Part shown: piece by piece, positions 15,790 to 24,876 of the stretch
Numbering within the stretch: the first letter of the stretch is position 1
Layout of the letters: every line of letters begins with the position of its first letter
NCBI GenBank assembly: GCA_028714695.1
Contig: JAQTLX010000012.1
Coordinates: 60,892-124,891 of the forward strand
DNA length: 64,000 bases
Direction of reading: 5' to 3'
From: Ignavibacteria bacterium
GTDB taxonomy: Bacteria > Bacteroidota > Ignavibacteria > Tepidaquicellales > Tepidaquicellaceae
Notes under the pieces: model-generated
Seen by the model: the letters and a program-made list of their open reading frames with translations, nothing else
Told to the model about the DNA's origin: nothing
Databases searched by the model: none
Translations under genes and position numbers: made by a program

Positions 15790-18729
15790 ATGCGCTGCTT
15801 ATCATACGTTATTATACTTTTTATATTTGTGCTGTTCTGCGGCAACTCATATTCACAGAGTATTTACGAACCCAACAAAGTAAATTTTACTCCTGCAAAA
15901 GAAAGACTTGAGAGTTTCGGGCAAAGGCAGGGAAGCGAGCAAAATTCGCTTGTCAAAAACATTCCATTCCGCTCCGTGGGGCCGAGCGTTATGAGCGGCA
16001 GGGTAGTAGATATAGACGTGTCGCCTGCCGACCCAACTATATTCTACGTGGCGTATGCATCGGGAGGAATATGGAAGACAACGAACAACGGGACGACATT
16101 CACACCGGTATTCGATGACCAGGCGTGCATGACTATTGGCGATATCGCTGTTGACTGGAAACGAAACATTGTCTACGCCGGGACGGGTGAAAACAATTCG
16201 AGCCGTTCGAGTTATTCGGGCACGGGAATTTACAAAACAACGAATGACGGAAAAGAATGGATACATCTCGGACTTGAGGAGACGCACAGAATAGGAAGAA
16301 TAATCATAAGTCCTGAAAATCCCGATATTATATTCACAGCCGCGATGGGGCATCTATATTCTTCGAATACAGAAAGAGGAGTTTACAAGTCGATTGACGG
16401 TGGTATGACATGGAAGAAAGTACTTTACGTTAATGATATTACGGGAGCGATAGATATTGCATTCAACGCACAAAATCCGGGAATTCTGCTTGCGGCAATG
16501 TGGGAAAAAGAAAGAAGGGCATGGGATTTCAGGGAATCGGGACCTAACTCAGGAATTTTCAGAAGCGATGACGGCGGCGAAACGTGGACTAAACTCGTAA
16601 ATTGCGGGCTTCCCGAAGGAAACGGTTTCGGAAGGACAGGGCTCGGAGTAAGTCCGGCTAATCCCGACATCGTATATGCGCTAATTGACAACAACAATAC
16701 GAAGACAAAGAAAAAGAAAAAAGAAGAGAAAATCACGAAGGATATACTTCGTACGATTACAAAAGAAAATTTTTTGAAATATTCAAAAAGTGACGTTGAA
16801 GTTTTTTTGAAAGCAAACAACTTTCCGAAAGAGTATAATGCGGAATACGTTACAGATAAAATCAAAGACGGCTCTTTAAAACCCGTATCACTTGTGGAAT
16901 ATCTCGAAGACGCTAACAGCAAACTTTTCGATACGGATATATTCGGGGCAGAAGTTTACCGCTCGAGTGATTTCGGTTTATCATGGACGAAGGCAAATGA
17001 AAAACCGCTCGATGGTTTGTTTTACACTTACGGATATTATTTTGCTAACATTCGGGTGTCGCCTCTGAATGCGGATAAAATTTACATTCTTGGCGTTCCG
17101 ATAGTGAAATCGGAAAACGGCGGGAAATCTTTTGAATCGATAAACGGAGAAAATGTTCATGCCGACCATCATGCATTGTGGATTGACCCGAACCGCGAAG
17201 GGCATCTTATAAACGGCAATGACGGAGGTTTGAATCTTTCTTATGACGACGGAAAAAACTGGATAAGTCTGAACTCGCCGTCCGTAGGGCAGTTCTACTC
17301 AGTGAATTACGACCTTGCAAAGCCGTACAATATTTACGGCGGACTTCAGGATAACGGCGTCTGGTACGGCTCTTCGCAGAACAAGGAAACATCCGAGTGG
17401 CACAGTACAGGTCAGTACTCTTTCAAAAACCTTATGGGCGGCGATGGAATGCAGGTCGTTATCGATACGCGCGATAATGATATTGTATATACCGGTTATC
17501 AGTTCGGAAATTATTTCAGAATATCGAAATCGACTCAGAATTATAAATACATTACTCCAAAACATAAACTCGGCGAACGTCCTTACAGATTCAACTGGCA
17601 GGCTCCAATACAACTGTCGCCGTTCAATCAGGATATAATTTACTTCGGCTCTAATAGGCTTCATTATTCGACGGATAAAGGAGAATCGTTTACTTCAATC
17701 TCGGGCGACCTGACAAACGGCGGCAAAGTCGGGAACGTTGCATACGGGACGCTTACGACAATCAGTGTTTCAAAGATTAAAGAAGGTCTGATCTATACAG
17801 GCAGTGATGACGGTGCAGTGTACGTCACAAAAGATAACGGCGAGAAGTGGGAAAAGATAGTTTCAGGTCTCCCTCAGAATTTATGGGTAAGCCGTGTCAC
17901 TGCTTCCTCGCACGATGCAGGCACTGTGTACATTTCGCTTAACGGTTACAGATGGGATAATTTCGAAGCATATGTTTACAAATCGACGAACTACGGAAAA
18001 ACATGGACTAGAATCGGCGCGGATTTGCCGAAGGAGCCTGTGAACGTAATCAAAGAAGACCCGTCGAAAAAGAATACTTTATTTGTCGGAATGGACGCAG
18101 GACTATATGCTTCGATAGACGGAGGATACACATTCATGTCAATGAAAGGCGGTCTGCCGAATGTACCTGTGCATGACATTGCAATTCAGCCCGAGAAGAA
18201 GGAACTGATTGCAGGCACACACGGAAGATCAATTTACATTGCCGACATAAGTTATATTGAAATGCTGAATGCCGATATAATGTCGCAGCATCTTTATATG
18301 TTCGATTTCGAATCAGCGCAGTTCAGTCCCGATTGGGGTACAAGGTCCTTCGATTGGAGATACGTTACTCCGCCGGGCATCATTATTCCTTTCTTTGTAA
18401 GCGAACAATGCAGTGTGAAAGCAGAAATATTAATGAACGACACCGTACCGGTTTACGAGACAAATATCATCTGCGGAAGAGGAATAAATTTCTTTAAATA
18501 CGGTATGGGAGTGAACGACAGTTTATCGGAGAATTACGTTTCATACATCAAAAACAGGTACAAACAGGAAAAAGTCCGTGCGGAAGACGGCAATTTGTAC
18601 ATAGACGCAGGTAAATATACCGTCAAACTCTCGAATGACAGGGTATTTAAGAAGAAGTCATTCGAAATAAAAGCAGAGAATGTGTCTGAAAGCACTGATG
18701 GTAAAGGGATTCCGCGCCCCGGAGATTAG
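15790..18729 (+). CDS. large secreted BNR/VPS10-like beta-propeller protein
   Basis: 979 residues with signal peptide (MRCLSYVIILFIFVLFCGNSYSQ). Repeated Asp-box motifs (WKTTNNGTTF, YKTTNDGKEW, YKSIDGGMTW, FRSDDGGETW, YRSSDFGLSW, YKSTNYGKTW) build one or two 7-10-bladed propellers of the sortilin/xyloglucanase-like WD40/YVTN/BNR class. It opens with FRSVGPSVMSGRVVDIDVSP, the fixed start of this family. Residues about 300-379 are an unusual insertion, starting with a Lys/Glu-rich stretch, that interrupts the first propeller. Members are often labelled glycosyl hydrolase, but no catalytic pair can be assigned here. There is no T9SS tail. Function unknown; extracellular binding or processing is likely. 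Confidence 0.8.
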   Translation: MRCLSYVIILFIFVLFCGNSYSQSIYEPNKVNFTPAKERLESFGQRQGSEQNSLVKNIPFRSVGPSVMSGRVVDIDVSPADPTIFYVAYASGGIWKTTNNGTTFTPVFDDQACMTIGDIAVDWKRNIVYAGTGENNSSRSSYSGTGIYKTTNDGKEWIHLGLEETHRIGRIIISPENPDIIFTAAMGHLYSSNTERGVYKSIDGGMTWKKVLYVNDITGAIDIAFNAQNPGILLAAMWEKERRAWDFRESGPNSGIFRSDDGGETWTKLVNCGLPEGNGFGRTGLGVSPANPDIVYALIDNNNTKTKKKKKEEKITKDILRTITKENFLKYSKSDVEVFLKANNFPKEYNAEYVTDKIKDGSLKPVSLVEYLEDANSKLFDTDIFGAEVYRSSDFGLSWTKANEKPLDGLFYTYGYYFANIRVSPLNADKIYILGVPIVKSENGGKSFESINGENVHADHHALWIDPNREGHLINGNDGGLNLSYDDGKNWISLNSPSVGQFYSVNYDLAKPYNIYGGLQDNGVWYGSSQNKETSEWHSTGQYSFKNLMGGDGMQVVIDTRDNDIVYTGYQFGNYFRISKSTQNYKYITPKHKLGERPYRFNWQAPIQLSPFNQDIIYFGSNRLHYSTDKGESFTSISGDLTNGGKVGNVAYGTLTTISVSKIKEGLIYTGSDDGAVYVTKDNGEKWEKIVSGLPQNLWVSRVTASSHDAGTVYISLNGYRWDNFEAYVYKSTNYGKTWTRIGADLPKEPVNVIKEDPSKKNTLFVGMDAGLYASIDGGYTFMSMKGGLPNVPVHDIAIQPEKKELIAGTHGRSIYIADISYIEMLNADIMSQHLYMFDFESAQFSPDWGTRSFDWRYVTPPGIIIPFFVSEQCSVKAEILMNDTVPVYETNIICGRGINFFKYGMGVNDSLSENYVSYIKNRYKQEKVRAEDGNLYIDAGKYTVKLSNDRVFKKKSFEIKAENVSESTDGKGIPRPGD

Positions 18730-18876
18730 ATGAAAAATCACGATTTCGGAAAATGCAATACAGAAAACGGTTTCAAGGGATACGATATGAAAAAAGATTA
18801 AATTAATTATTGCTTTTTTCTTAATACAATATTATTTTTAGGCTGTTATCAACTAAACTAAAAACAAAATAAAATT

Positions 18877-19158
18877 ATGAACAAAGAACAACTCATTGAC
18901 AAATTGTCAGGTGATGCAAAGATCACAAAGGTTGCTGCTAAGGTCGTATTAGATTCATTTATGGAAGCAGTAAAAAAAGCCTTAAAAAAAGGCGATAAAG
19001 TTGGTCTCGTTGGTTTTGGTACATTCTCGACCGGCAAGAGGAAAGCAAGAACCGGAAGAAATCCTCAGACCGGCGCCACAATTAAAATTGCTGCAAAGAA
19101 AACCATAAAGTTCAAAGCAGGAAAAGAATTCAGCGAATATATCAACGGCAAGAAGTAA
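18877..19158 (+). CDS. hup: HU family DNA-binding protein
   Basis: 93 residues, the standard length. MNKEQLIDKLSGDAKITKVA forms the helical dimer part, GFGTFSTGKRKARTGRNPQTG is the DNA-binding beta-arm signature with the intercalating Pro in RNPQTG, and KFKAGKEFSEYING ends it. Abundant nucleoid protein. Codon use is noticeably more biased to highly expressed codons (GCT, GTT, AAA) than its neighbours. It is isolated in its own transcription unit, closed by the hairpin that follows. Confidence 0.95.
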   Translation: MNKEQLIDKLSGDAKITKVAAKVVLDSFMEAVKKALKKGDKVGLVGFGTFSTGKRKARTGRNPQTGATIKIAAKKTIKFKAGKEFSEYINGKK

Positions 19159-19180
19159 TTTTATTTCTTAAAGTATAAGA

Positions 19181-19210
19181 GGGCTGTACCGAAAGGGCAG
19201 TCCTTTTTTT
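19181..19210 (+). terminator. Rho-independent terminator of the HU gene
   Basis: GGGCTG pairs with CAGTCC (one G-T pair) around a loop containing ACCGAAAGG, followed directly by seven T residues at 19204-19210. The T-run reaches the stop codon of the convergent subtilisin gene. Confidence 0.8.
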
Positions 19211-22200
19211 ATTTTATAACGGCAAATTTTCCTGTCTTGTCATCTACGCTTATACCGAGAGAGTTTTTTCCTTCAGCCTTGAAAATATAAATGCCGGTTG
19301 GAATATCGTTTCCTTTCGAATCGCGCACATCCCACTCCAGACCGCCTGTTTCGGACGTTCCTTTCAACTGATTGACGTATTCGCCGGAGAGATTGTAGAT
19401 GGTTATCACTGCAGTCTTAGTCAGATTAGCGAACATGATTTTTTTGTTCACCGAAGTTTTTCCGTTATAAGGGTTGGGATAGACCACAACGTTGGATAAA
19501 TCTTCTTTCACAAAAGAGAGGCTGAAAACACTTCCGCTTCCCGAAGAAATTAATTTTCCGTTTTCGGAATAAAGATTGCTGATTCGCAGGAAATATGTTT
19601 TACCGCTTGCGCCGATATTGTTACCATTAATACCGAGATATAAAACTTTTTTATTGTTTGCGTCTCTTACGGCGGAGATGACTTTTAGATTGAAAGGTTC
19701 GAAAATATAGTTTGAAAGATTTGAATAACTAATTGAATCGACGTTCATGTTGAACTCAACTTTCAATATGTTTCCTGAAATCGCGAGCGAGGTTAAATAA
19801 AATGATGCCGAGTCGGATGTATTTGCAATAAACCCCATCGCGTTTGAATCGACGGGTGAGCCGTAGAAATCATTTAGTCCGGTAGTTTTGACAGTATACG
19901 TTCCATTTGCAAGTCCGGGACTGAATGACAGCGCATAAGTGTTTTTATCCTTCACTCCGACTGTTGAAGGCATAATACTGCCGTTGATTTTGAATTTGTT
20001 AAGTTCGGGAATCTGCAAAGCGATATTTTCAGAAAAACTGAGCATGAGAAATCCCTGCGAATACGAACAGTTTATCAGTTTCGATTTATTGTGCACATAA
20101 ACTTTTGTGTAAACCGATAATTTGCTTTCCTTCACGGTATTAGCATTTGAGACTGCCGATACTTTATAATAATAATCTCTTTTGTTTGTAACGTTCACGT
20201 CTGTATATGAACTCGTAACTGTCGAATCATAAAGTGCATAGCCTGTTGAATCGCTGCTGCCTCTGTAAATCCTGTAGTAGTCGGCGCTTTGAACGGGAAG
20301 GAATGAAAGTAAAACTCTGTTTGAATCCGTGCTGTAGCCGGAGAAATTTGACGGAGTCAGTGGTCCGGTGAATTGAATATCTTTCTCTATGAAGATTAGA
20401 GAGTCGTTGTTGTTAAGACCGATTTCCTTAATGCCGTTATTATCGAAGTCATAGATAATACCGTTATACGAACTGTAATTTCCGGCATAATACACGGATT
20501 GATAATTCCCGTTAACGTATTTTATTACGTAAAGATTCTTATCGAAATTGAGAATTATTTCATCTTTACCGTCATTGTCGATATCACCCGCTTTACAGAA
20601 ACTTTCGCCCGAGTAGTTATTGTAAAATTCAAGTTCTGCAATTTCGGTGTACTGGTTGTTGACAAACTTATAAATAAGCAGCACGAATAATTTCAGTGGC
20701 GTTCTGGAATCAGAACTAAGTCCCACCGCGAATTCTTTTTTACCGTCGCCGTCGAAATCACCGTCGATGAGATTGTCGCCTTTCATTATAAGCGAAATAT
20801 AATTCGCATTCAGCACGCGGTTGTAATTTGCTCCTGAAGAGTGTTCGAAAACATTTATTGTTGTATTCTGGCCGCCTGATGAATCGAAAAAATTATTTGT
20901 AAAGACAATATCTGTTTTTCCGTTGTTGTTATAGTCGCCTGTAAGAACATTCTGCGAATTCGCATAATCGCTGCCGTTCTGCGGATAGTAAGGAAGTACT
21001 GCAAAAGGCATAACTCCGCTTTGGTACTTCAGAATTCTCAAACCGGTTTTTCCGAATCCGAGAATTTCCTTTGCGCCGTCTTCATCCGCATCCGCAAACC
21101 GCGCGGACCAGAAATCATCGACCGCATCGCTGTTCCAGATTTTCACGGAAGGAAGTGTGCCGGAAGAAGGGGATTCGTAAATAAATCCGTTTCGCTGCTG
21201 AGATGTAAGCAGATCAAGTTTGCCGTTGTTGTTTATATCGGTGATATCGCGAGCGACATTATTATCGAGCCACGGGGAAGGAGAAATCTTCTCGAATTTA
21301 TTAGTTGTGAAATTATATGCTTCGGTATTCAGGCTGTTTTTAATATTGTTGGTGATTAAACTGTTTTGCCCGTTGTTCAGAACAGACACAACAGTATTGC
21401 AAACCTGGCTATGAGGGAGGTTGTAAGGTTTCTTAATATATCCGTATGGATTTATCTGCCCTTTCGCTGTAAACACGAACGACGTGTCGTTAATGATTGC
21501 ATTCCGCCCACCCGGAGAAACGATTTCAATATAATATTCGTACTGAGTATTAACCGAAAGAGAATTGTGCTTAAGGTACGCGAAGTGTTCTGTGGAAACA
21601 AAACCTATATTGCTTTCATCGGCATAAATAAAATTATAAGGCTCGGTTATATTCTTTCTTTTATAATGAACTATGCCTGTTGTCGGTACATTTGAAATAA
21701 ATCTTATGCGTTCAGCGTAATTGCCCGAGTAAATAATTTCTTTATTGTCATAAGCACCGATTACGGGCGACGAAAAATCTTTTTTAACAATTGTTCTGTG
21801 CTCAATAGTTCTCCCGCTTGCAGTGTTTATAGCAAGTTTCAAAGTGTATGTTGTGTCAGGCATCATGTCAGTCCTCCAGCGGTAAACAGTATCTCTCATT
21901 GCCTGCGAGGTAGAAGAAAACAATTCAGTCATTGATGAGGGATTCATGCCGATTCCGTATGACAGAGAGTAAGAACGGAAAAATGCAGACGCTGCGCTTA
22001 TGCATATCGGAACATAATTGGTTAAATAGTTATTCAGATACGGGAAGTAGATTCTTGCTGCTGAAGGGTTGCTGTAATTTTGATATGATTTATCAGCATC
22101 CGCAATTCCCGAGGCATAAGTATAGTCCCAGCCGTTTTGTCCGGGAAAATACCTCGTTGATGAAATCAGTATGCCGCGTATTTCCTCGTTCGTAAGCGAT

Positions 22201-23405
22201 GGATTTTTTGCTTTAAGCAATGCGGCAACACCTACAATCACTGGCGTGGAGAAAGACGTTCCGTTAGCCTGCTGATAGTTGTTCCCGTATTCCGGACTGC
22301 CGTAACCCATACGCGAAGTCGTTAGAATGTTTACGCCGGGAGCGAAAATATCGACTGTCTGTCCAAACGCGGAGAACGTTGCCTTTCTGTCAATTTCATC
22401 TGATGCTCCGACAGAAATAACTTCGTCGAATGCTGAGGGGTAGTGAAGCACGTCCGAATTATCGTTTCCCGCCGAACAAATCATAGTGATATTTCTTGAA
22501 TACGCGTATTTGATAACGTCTCTTATAAGATTGCTGTAAATGTAATCGCCGAAACTGAAATTAAAAATATTCACGCTCTGCGTAATGCCGTAGAGAATGG
22601 CAGTCGAAACGTTATCTTCGAATCCCTGTCCCTGCGAATCGAAACATTTCAGTTCGAGGCATTTGCTGTTGGGAGCAACTGGAGTTATGCCTGTGTTATT
22701 GTTATATCCAGCGGAAATTATTCCCGTTACAGAGGAGCCGTGAGAGAAAATATTATCGTCTGCAGGATTATTATTGTTATCGATGAAATTCCATCCTCTC
22801 CAGTCGTCGATGAATCCGTTGCCGTCATCGTCTATGCCGTTGGATTCTTTTCCGTTTCCGTATTCACCTGGGTTTATGTAATAACTCTGCTGAAGATCTG
22901 GATGAAGAAAGTCGAGGCCTGAGTCAATCACGCCTATAAGCACACCTGTTGCGTCTGCCTGACCGTACAGTGAGAGAATATTAATCGAATTCAGATAATA
23001 CTGGCTTCCAAAGTACGTATCGTTTGGAGTGAATGCTGAGGATTCAAGTTTGCATATATTAACTATCTCAGCGTATTCTATATACCGGTTTTCTTTAAGC
23101 GCTTTCACGGCATCAGAAGGTCTGCCGGAAATGATTCGCGCGGTAAAAATCTTATCGAGACCGAAATCATTTTTATCTTTTGCGCTCAGAAAGGTAAGGC
23201 TTTTTGAAAAAAGCACGTCAACTTTTGAGACGCCGTAATTATTCAGAATATTTGCGGGAGAATTCGATGACGGAATGTTAAGTTTTGTATCGTTTATCAC
23301 CGATTGCGGAGTATCTTTTTTCAATTTAAATACAATCTTCTGATTCTGTGAATACAGTCCTGAAGCAAAGAGGAACATCAGCGATATGAGTATATATTTC
23401 CGCAT
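19209..23405 (-). CDS. S8 subtilisin-family protease with VCBS/FG-GAP repeats and T9SS-like tail
   Basis: 1398 residues. Signal peptide MRKYILISLMFLFASGLYSQ. Prodomain about 21-125. The peptidase S8 domain (about 150-430) has the triad Asp161 (GVIDSGLDF), His222 (SHGSSVTGI) and Ser384 (NGTSFSTPV). A Ca-binding-like NGIDDDGNGFIDDW lies between Asp and His. The middle (about 680-1010) contains six FG-GAP/VCBS-type segments (DINNNGKLDLL, DADEDGAKEIL, DYNNNGKTDIV, DFDGDGKKEFA, DIDNDGKDEII, DFDNNGIKEIG), probably a beta-propeller. A fibronectin-like stretch follows (about 1035-1110). The end (about 1310-1398) has VVYPNPYNGKTSV and DIPTGIYIFKAEG, a T9SS sorting domain. Likely a secreted or surface protease. 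Confidence 0.9.
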   Translation of the reverse strand: MRKYILISLMFLFASGLYSQNQKIVFKLKKDTPQSVINDTKLNIPSSNSPANILNNYGVSKVDVLFSKSLTFLSAKDKNDFGLDKIFTARIISGRPSDAVKALKENRYIEYAEIVNICKLESSAFTPNDTYFGSQYYLNSINILSLYGQADATGVLIGVIDSGLDFLHPDLQQSYYINPGEYGNGKESNGIDDDGNGFIDDWRGWNFIDNNNNPADDNIFSHGSSVTGIISAGYNNNTGITPVAPNSKCLELKCFDSQGQGFEDNVSTAILYGITQSVNIFNFSFGDYIYSNLIRDVIKYAYSRNITMICSAGNDNSDVLHYPSAFDEVISVGASDEIDRKATFSAFGQTVDIFAPGVNILTTSRMGYGSPEYGNNYQQANGTSFSTPVIVGVAALLKAKNPSLTNEEIRGILISSTRYFPGQNGWDYTYASGIADADKSYQNYSNPSAARIYFPYLNNYLTNYVPICISAASAFFRSYSLSYGIGMNPSSMTELFSSTSQAMRDTVYRWRTDMMPDTTYTLKLAINTASGRTIEHRTIVKKDFSSPVIGAYDNKEIIYSGNYAERIRFISNVPTTGIVHYKRKNITEPYNFIYADESNIGFVSTEHFAYLKHNSLSVNTQYEYYIEIVSPGGRNAIINDTSFVFTAKGQINPYGYIKKPYNLPHSQVCNTVVSVLNNGQNSLITNNIKNSLNTEAYNFTTNKFEKISPSPWLDNNVARDITDINNNGKLDLLTSQQRNGFIYESPSSGTLPSVKIWNSDAVDDFWSARFADADEDGAKEILGFGKTGLRILKYQSGVMPFAVLPYYPQNGSDYANSQNVLTGDYNNNGKTDIVFTNNFFDSSGGQNTTINVFEHSSGANYNRVLNANYISLIMKGDNLIDGDFDGDGKKEFAVGLSSDSRTPLKLFVLLIYKFVNNQYTEIAELEFYNNYSGESFCKAGDIDNDGKDEIILNFDKNLYVIKYVNGNYQSVYYAGNYSSYNGIIYDFDNNGIKEIGLNNNDSLIFIEKDIQFTGPLTPSNFSGYSTDSNRVLLSFLPVQSADYYRIYRGSSDSTGYALYDSTVTSSYTDVNVTNKRDYYYKVSAVSNANTVKESKLSVYTKVYVHNKSKLINCSYSQGFLMLSFSENIALQIPELNKFKINGSIMPSTVGVKDKNTYALSFSPGLANGTYTVKTTGLNDFYGSPVDSNAMGFIANTSDSASFYLTSLAISGNILKVEFNMNVDSISYSNLSNYIFEPFNLKVISAVRDANNKKVLYLGINGNNIGASGKTYFLRISNLYSENGKLISSGSGSVFSLSFVKEDLSNVVVYPNPYNGKTSVNKKIMFANLTKTAVITIYNLSGEYVNQLKGTSETGGLEWDVRDSKGNDIPTGIYIFKAEGKNSLGISVDDKTGKFAVIK

Positions 23406-23469
23406 GTTATAGCATAAATATAAATTATCGTTTTAATAAGAAACAGATTAAAAAAAGTACTCTTGAAAG

Positions 23470-23655
23470 AAGGAGTTAGGAGTTAGAATCAAGAATCAAG
23501 AATATTCATTTTGATAAAGGTAAATGAATTCTGGAAAAAATATTCTTTATTGGTGTCAGGTATTATACCTGACATACAGGCCGAAAGACCTGACAACAAG
23601 AGATATTCCTTAAATATGCGAGTGAGATTCTCTGCCATCAGGCGATTTCGCCTGA
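23470..23655. repeat. cluster of short direct and palindromic repeats
   Basis: The 321-base gap 23406-23726 has no gene. It contains AGGAGTTAGGAGTTAG and ATCAAGAATCAAGAAT direct repeats (23470-23502). A perfect palindrome GTCAGGTAT-T-ATACCTGAC follows (23555-23573), then a looser AGG-CCGAAAGA-CCT unit (23577-23591) and a perfect TCAGGCGA-TT-TCGCCTGA (23638-23655). The shared CAGG/CCTG ends suggest one repeat family. A similar unit lies at 54514-54534. No T-runs follow, so they are not simple terminators. Confidence 0.6.
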
Positions 23656-23726
23656 CGCCTCAGATTTAATTTTTTCCAAATAAATTTTTAAATAGCAAAG
23701 CGTTTGGAATATTTATATTTTGTCAT

Positions 23727-24104
23727 ATGTTGAAAATACTTTACATAGGGCTCGGCGGTTTCTTTGGTTCAATAGCGCGTTATCTCGCGGCGAGGTTCGT
23801 AAATAACTATATTCCGAATTTTCCATTCGGTACTTTGACGGTCAATGTAACAGGGAGTTTCGCTCTCGGGTTTCTTATCTATTCCGTTGCTTCGGGAAGA
23901 AATATTTCTCCCGAATTGCGCGACATGATTGCAATCGGTTTCATAGGTGCTTATACCACGATGTCAACTTTTGCTTATGAATCGTTCAGGCTTGGCGAAC
24001 TGGGGGAATGGTTTTCATTCTTTTTAAATGTTTTTTTGAATCTTTTCCTTTGCATAATAGCGGTATACCTTGGAAGAGAACTTGCAATGCTTATAGCAAA
24101 ATAA
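23727..24104 (+). CDS. crcB: fluoride efflux channel Fluc/CrcB
   Basis: 125 residues with four membrane segments. It begins with GLGGFFGSIARYLAARF, continues with FPFGTLTVNVTGSFALGF (conserved Asn of TxxxN) and GFIGAYTTMSTFAYES, the pore motif with the F-box Phe and TTxSTF sequence. Dual-topology dimeric fluoride channels of this family protect the cytoplasm from fluoride. No fluoride riboswitch fold could be recognised in the 321 bases upstream. DUF190 follows after seven bases, an arrangement common for crcB. Confidence 0.93.
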   Translation: MLKILYIGLGGFFGSIARYLAARFVNNYIPNFPFGTLTVNVTGSFALGFLIYSVASGRNISPELRDMIAIGFIGAYTTMSTFAYESFRLGELGEWFSFFLNVFLNLFLCIIAVYLGRELAMLIAK

Positions 24105-24111
24105 TAAATAT

Positions 24112-24453
24112 ATGCAAAAAGAATCAAATGCAGTCCTTCTCAGGATATTCATAGGGGAAAGCGACAAGTTCGGCGGTAAGGCGCTTTATCAGTATCTCGT
24201 GGAATATCTGAGGAAGTATCATTATGCGGGAGTGACGGTCCTGCGGGGTTTGTCGGGATTCGGGAAAGCAAGCAAAGTTCATACATCTGATTTACTTGAA
24301 CTTTCGTCCGACCTTCCGATACTTATTGAAATAGTGGATACTCCGGATAGAATAGAGGAGTTGAAAAAAATGTTCGACGAAACAAGGTGCATAGGAAGTT
24401 CGCTTATTACCGAAGAGCAGGTGAAGGTATATCAGTACGGAGATTTTCAATAG
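24112..24453 (+). CDS. DUF190 domain protein
   Basis: 113 residues of the DUF190 family: LLRIFIGESDKFGGKALYQY, then YAGVTVLRGLSGFGKASK and LPILIEIVDTPDRIEELK. The fold is PII-like (ferredoxin-like, trimeric), and the family often sits beside crcB or with Fluc-like membrane proteins. Its role is not established; a regulatory or ligand-sensing partner of the channel is a reasonable inference. Cytoplasmic, no signal peptide. Confidence 0.88.
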   Translation: MQKESNAVLLRIFIGESDKFGGKALYQYLVEYLRKYHYAGVTVLRGLSGFGKASKVHTSDLLELSSDLPILIEIVDTPDRIEELKKMFDETRCIGSSLITEEQVKVYQYGDFQ

Positions 24454-24545
24454 TGATTATTGTTTTCATGCTGCGGAGAAAGAATAAAGATGTATTTATG
24501 TGTTAACGCAGGGGTGTGGTAACAAGAAGACAAGAAGATTTTATA

Positions 24546-24603
24546 AACCGTTGAAACGGTTCCTGATTATTTTAATTTCTTGTCCCACGGTTAAAACCGT
24601 GGG
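24546..24603. repeat. two adjacent perfect palindromes (REP-like)
   Basis: AACCGTT-GA-AACGGTT (24546-24561) and CCCACGGTT-AA-AACCGTGGG (24584-24603). Both share an ACGGTT/AACCGT core. This paired layout resembles REP/BIME elements mobilised by RAYT transposases, though none is in the window. They immediately precede the 29-bp tandem array. Confidence 0.6.
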
Positions 24604-24613
24604 CTGTAGTGAA

Positions 24614-24816
24614 GAGATAACAGAAAATAGAATTTAGTTAAAGAGATAACAGAAAATAGAATTTAGTTAAAGAGATAACAGAAAATAGAATTTAGTTAAA
24701 GAGATAACAGAAAATAGAATTTAGTTAAAGAGATAACAGAATATAGAATTTAGTTAAAGAGATAACAGAATATATTATTTAGTTAAAGAGATGACAGAAA
24801 ATAGTATGTAGAGAAG
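24614..24816. repeat. 29-bp tandem repeat array, seven copies
   Basis: Unit GAGATAACAGAAAATAGAAT plus TTAGTTAAA, beginning at 24614, 24643, 24672, 24701, 24730, 24759 and 24788. The first four copies are identical, the fifth and sixth carry small changes (ATATAGAAT, ATATATTAT), and the seventh is degenerate. The copies are directly adjacent with no spacers, so this is a minisatellite, not a CRISPR. It fills the 423-base gap between the DUF190 gene and the convergent histidine kinase gene together with the palindromes before it. Confidence 0.9.
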
Positions 24817-24876
24817 AGTTAGGACAGAGTTGAGAAAATTCCTCTTCTTTAATAATAAAAACATATTAAAATTTGT

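Noticed and set aside
18730..18801. 24-codon frame ATG to TAA directly after the BNR protein stop
   Set aside because: Too short and without any recognisable feature; likely chance.
23406..23726. Fluoride riboswitch upstream of crcB
   Set aside because: I could not find the conserved pseudoknot pattern; the region is filled with CAGG palindromes. A covariance-model scan would decide.
24614..24816. 29-bp repeats as a CRISPR array
   Set aside because: Units are directly joined without unique spacers and no cas gene is near; it is a tandem minisatellite.
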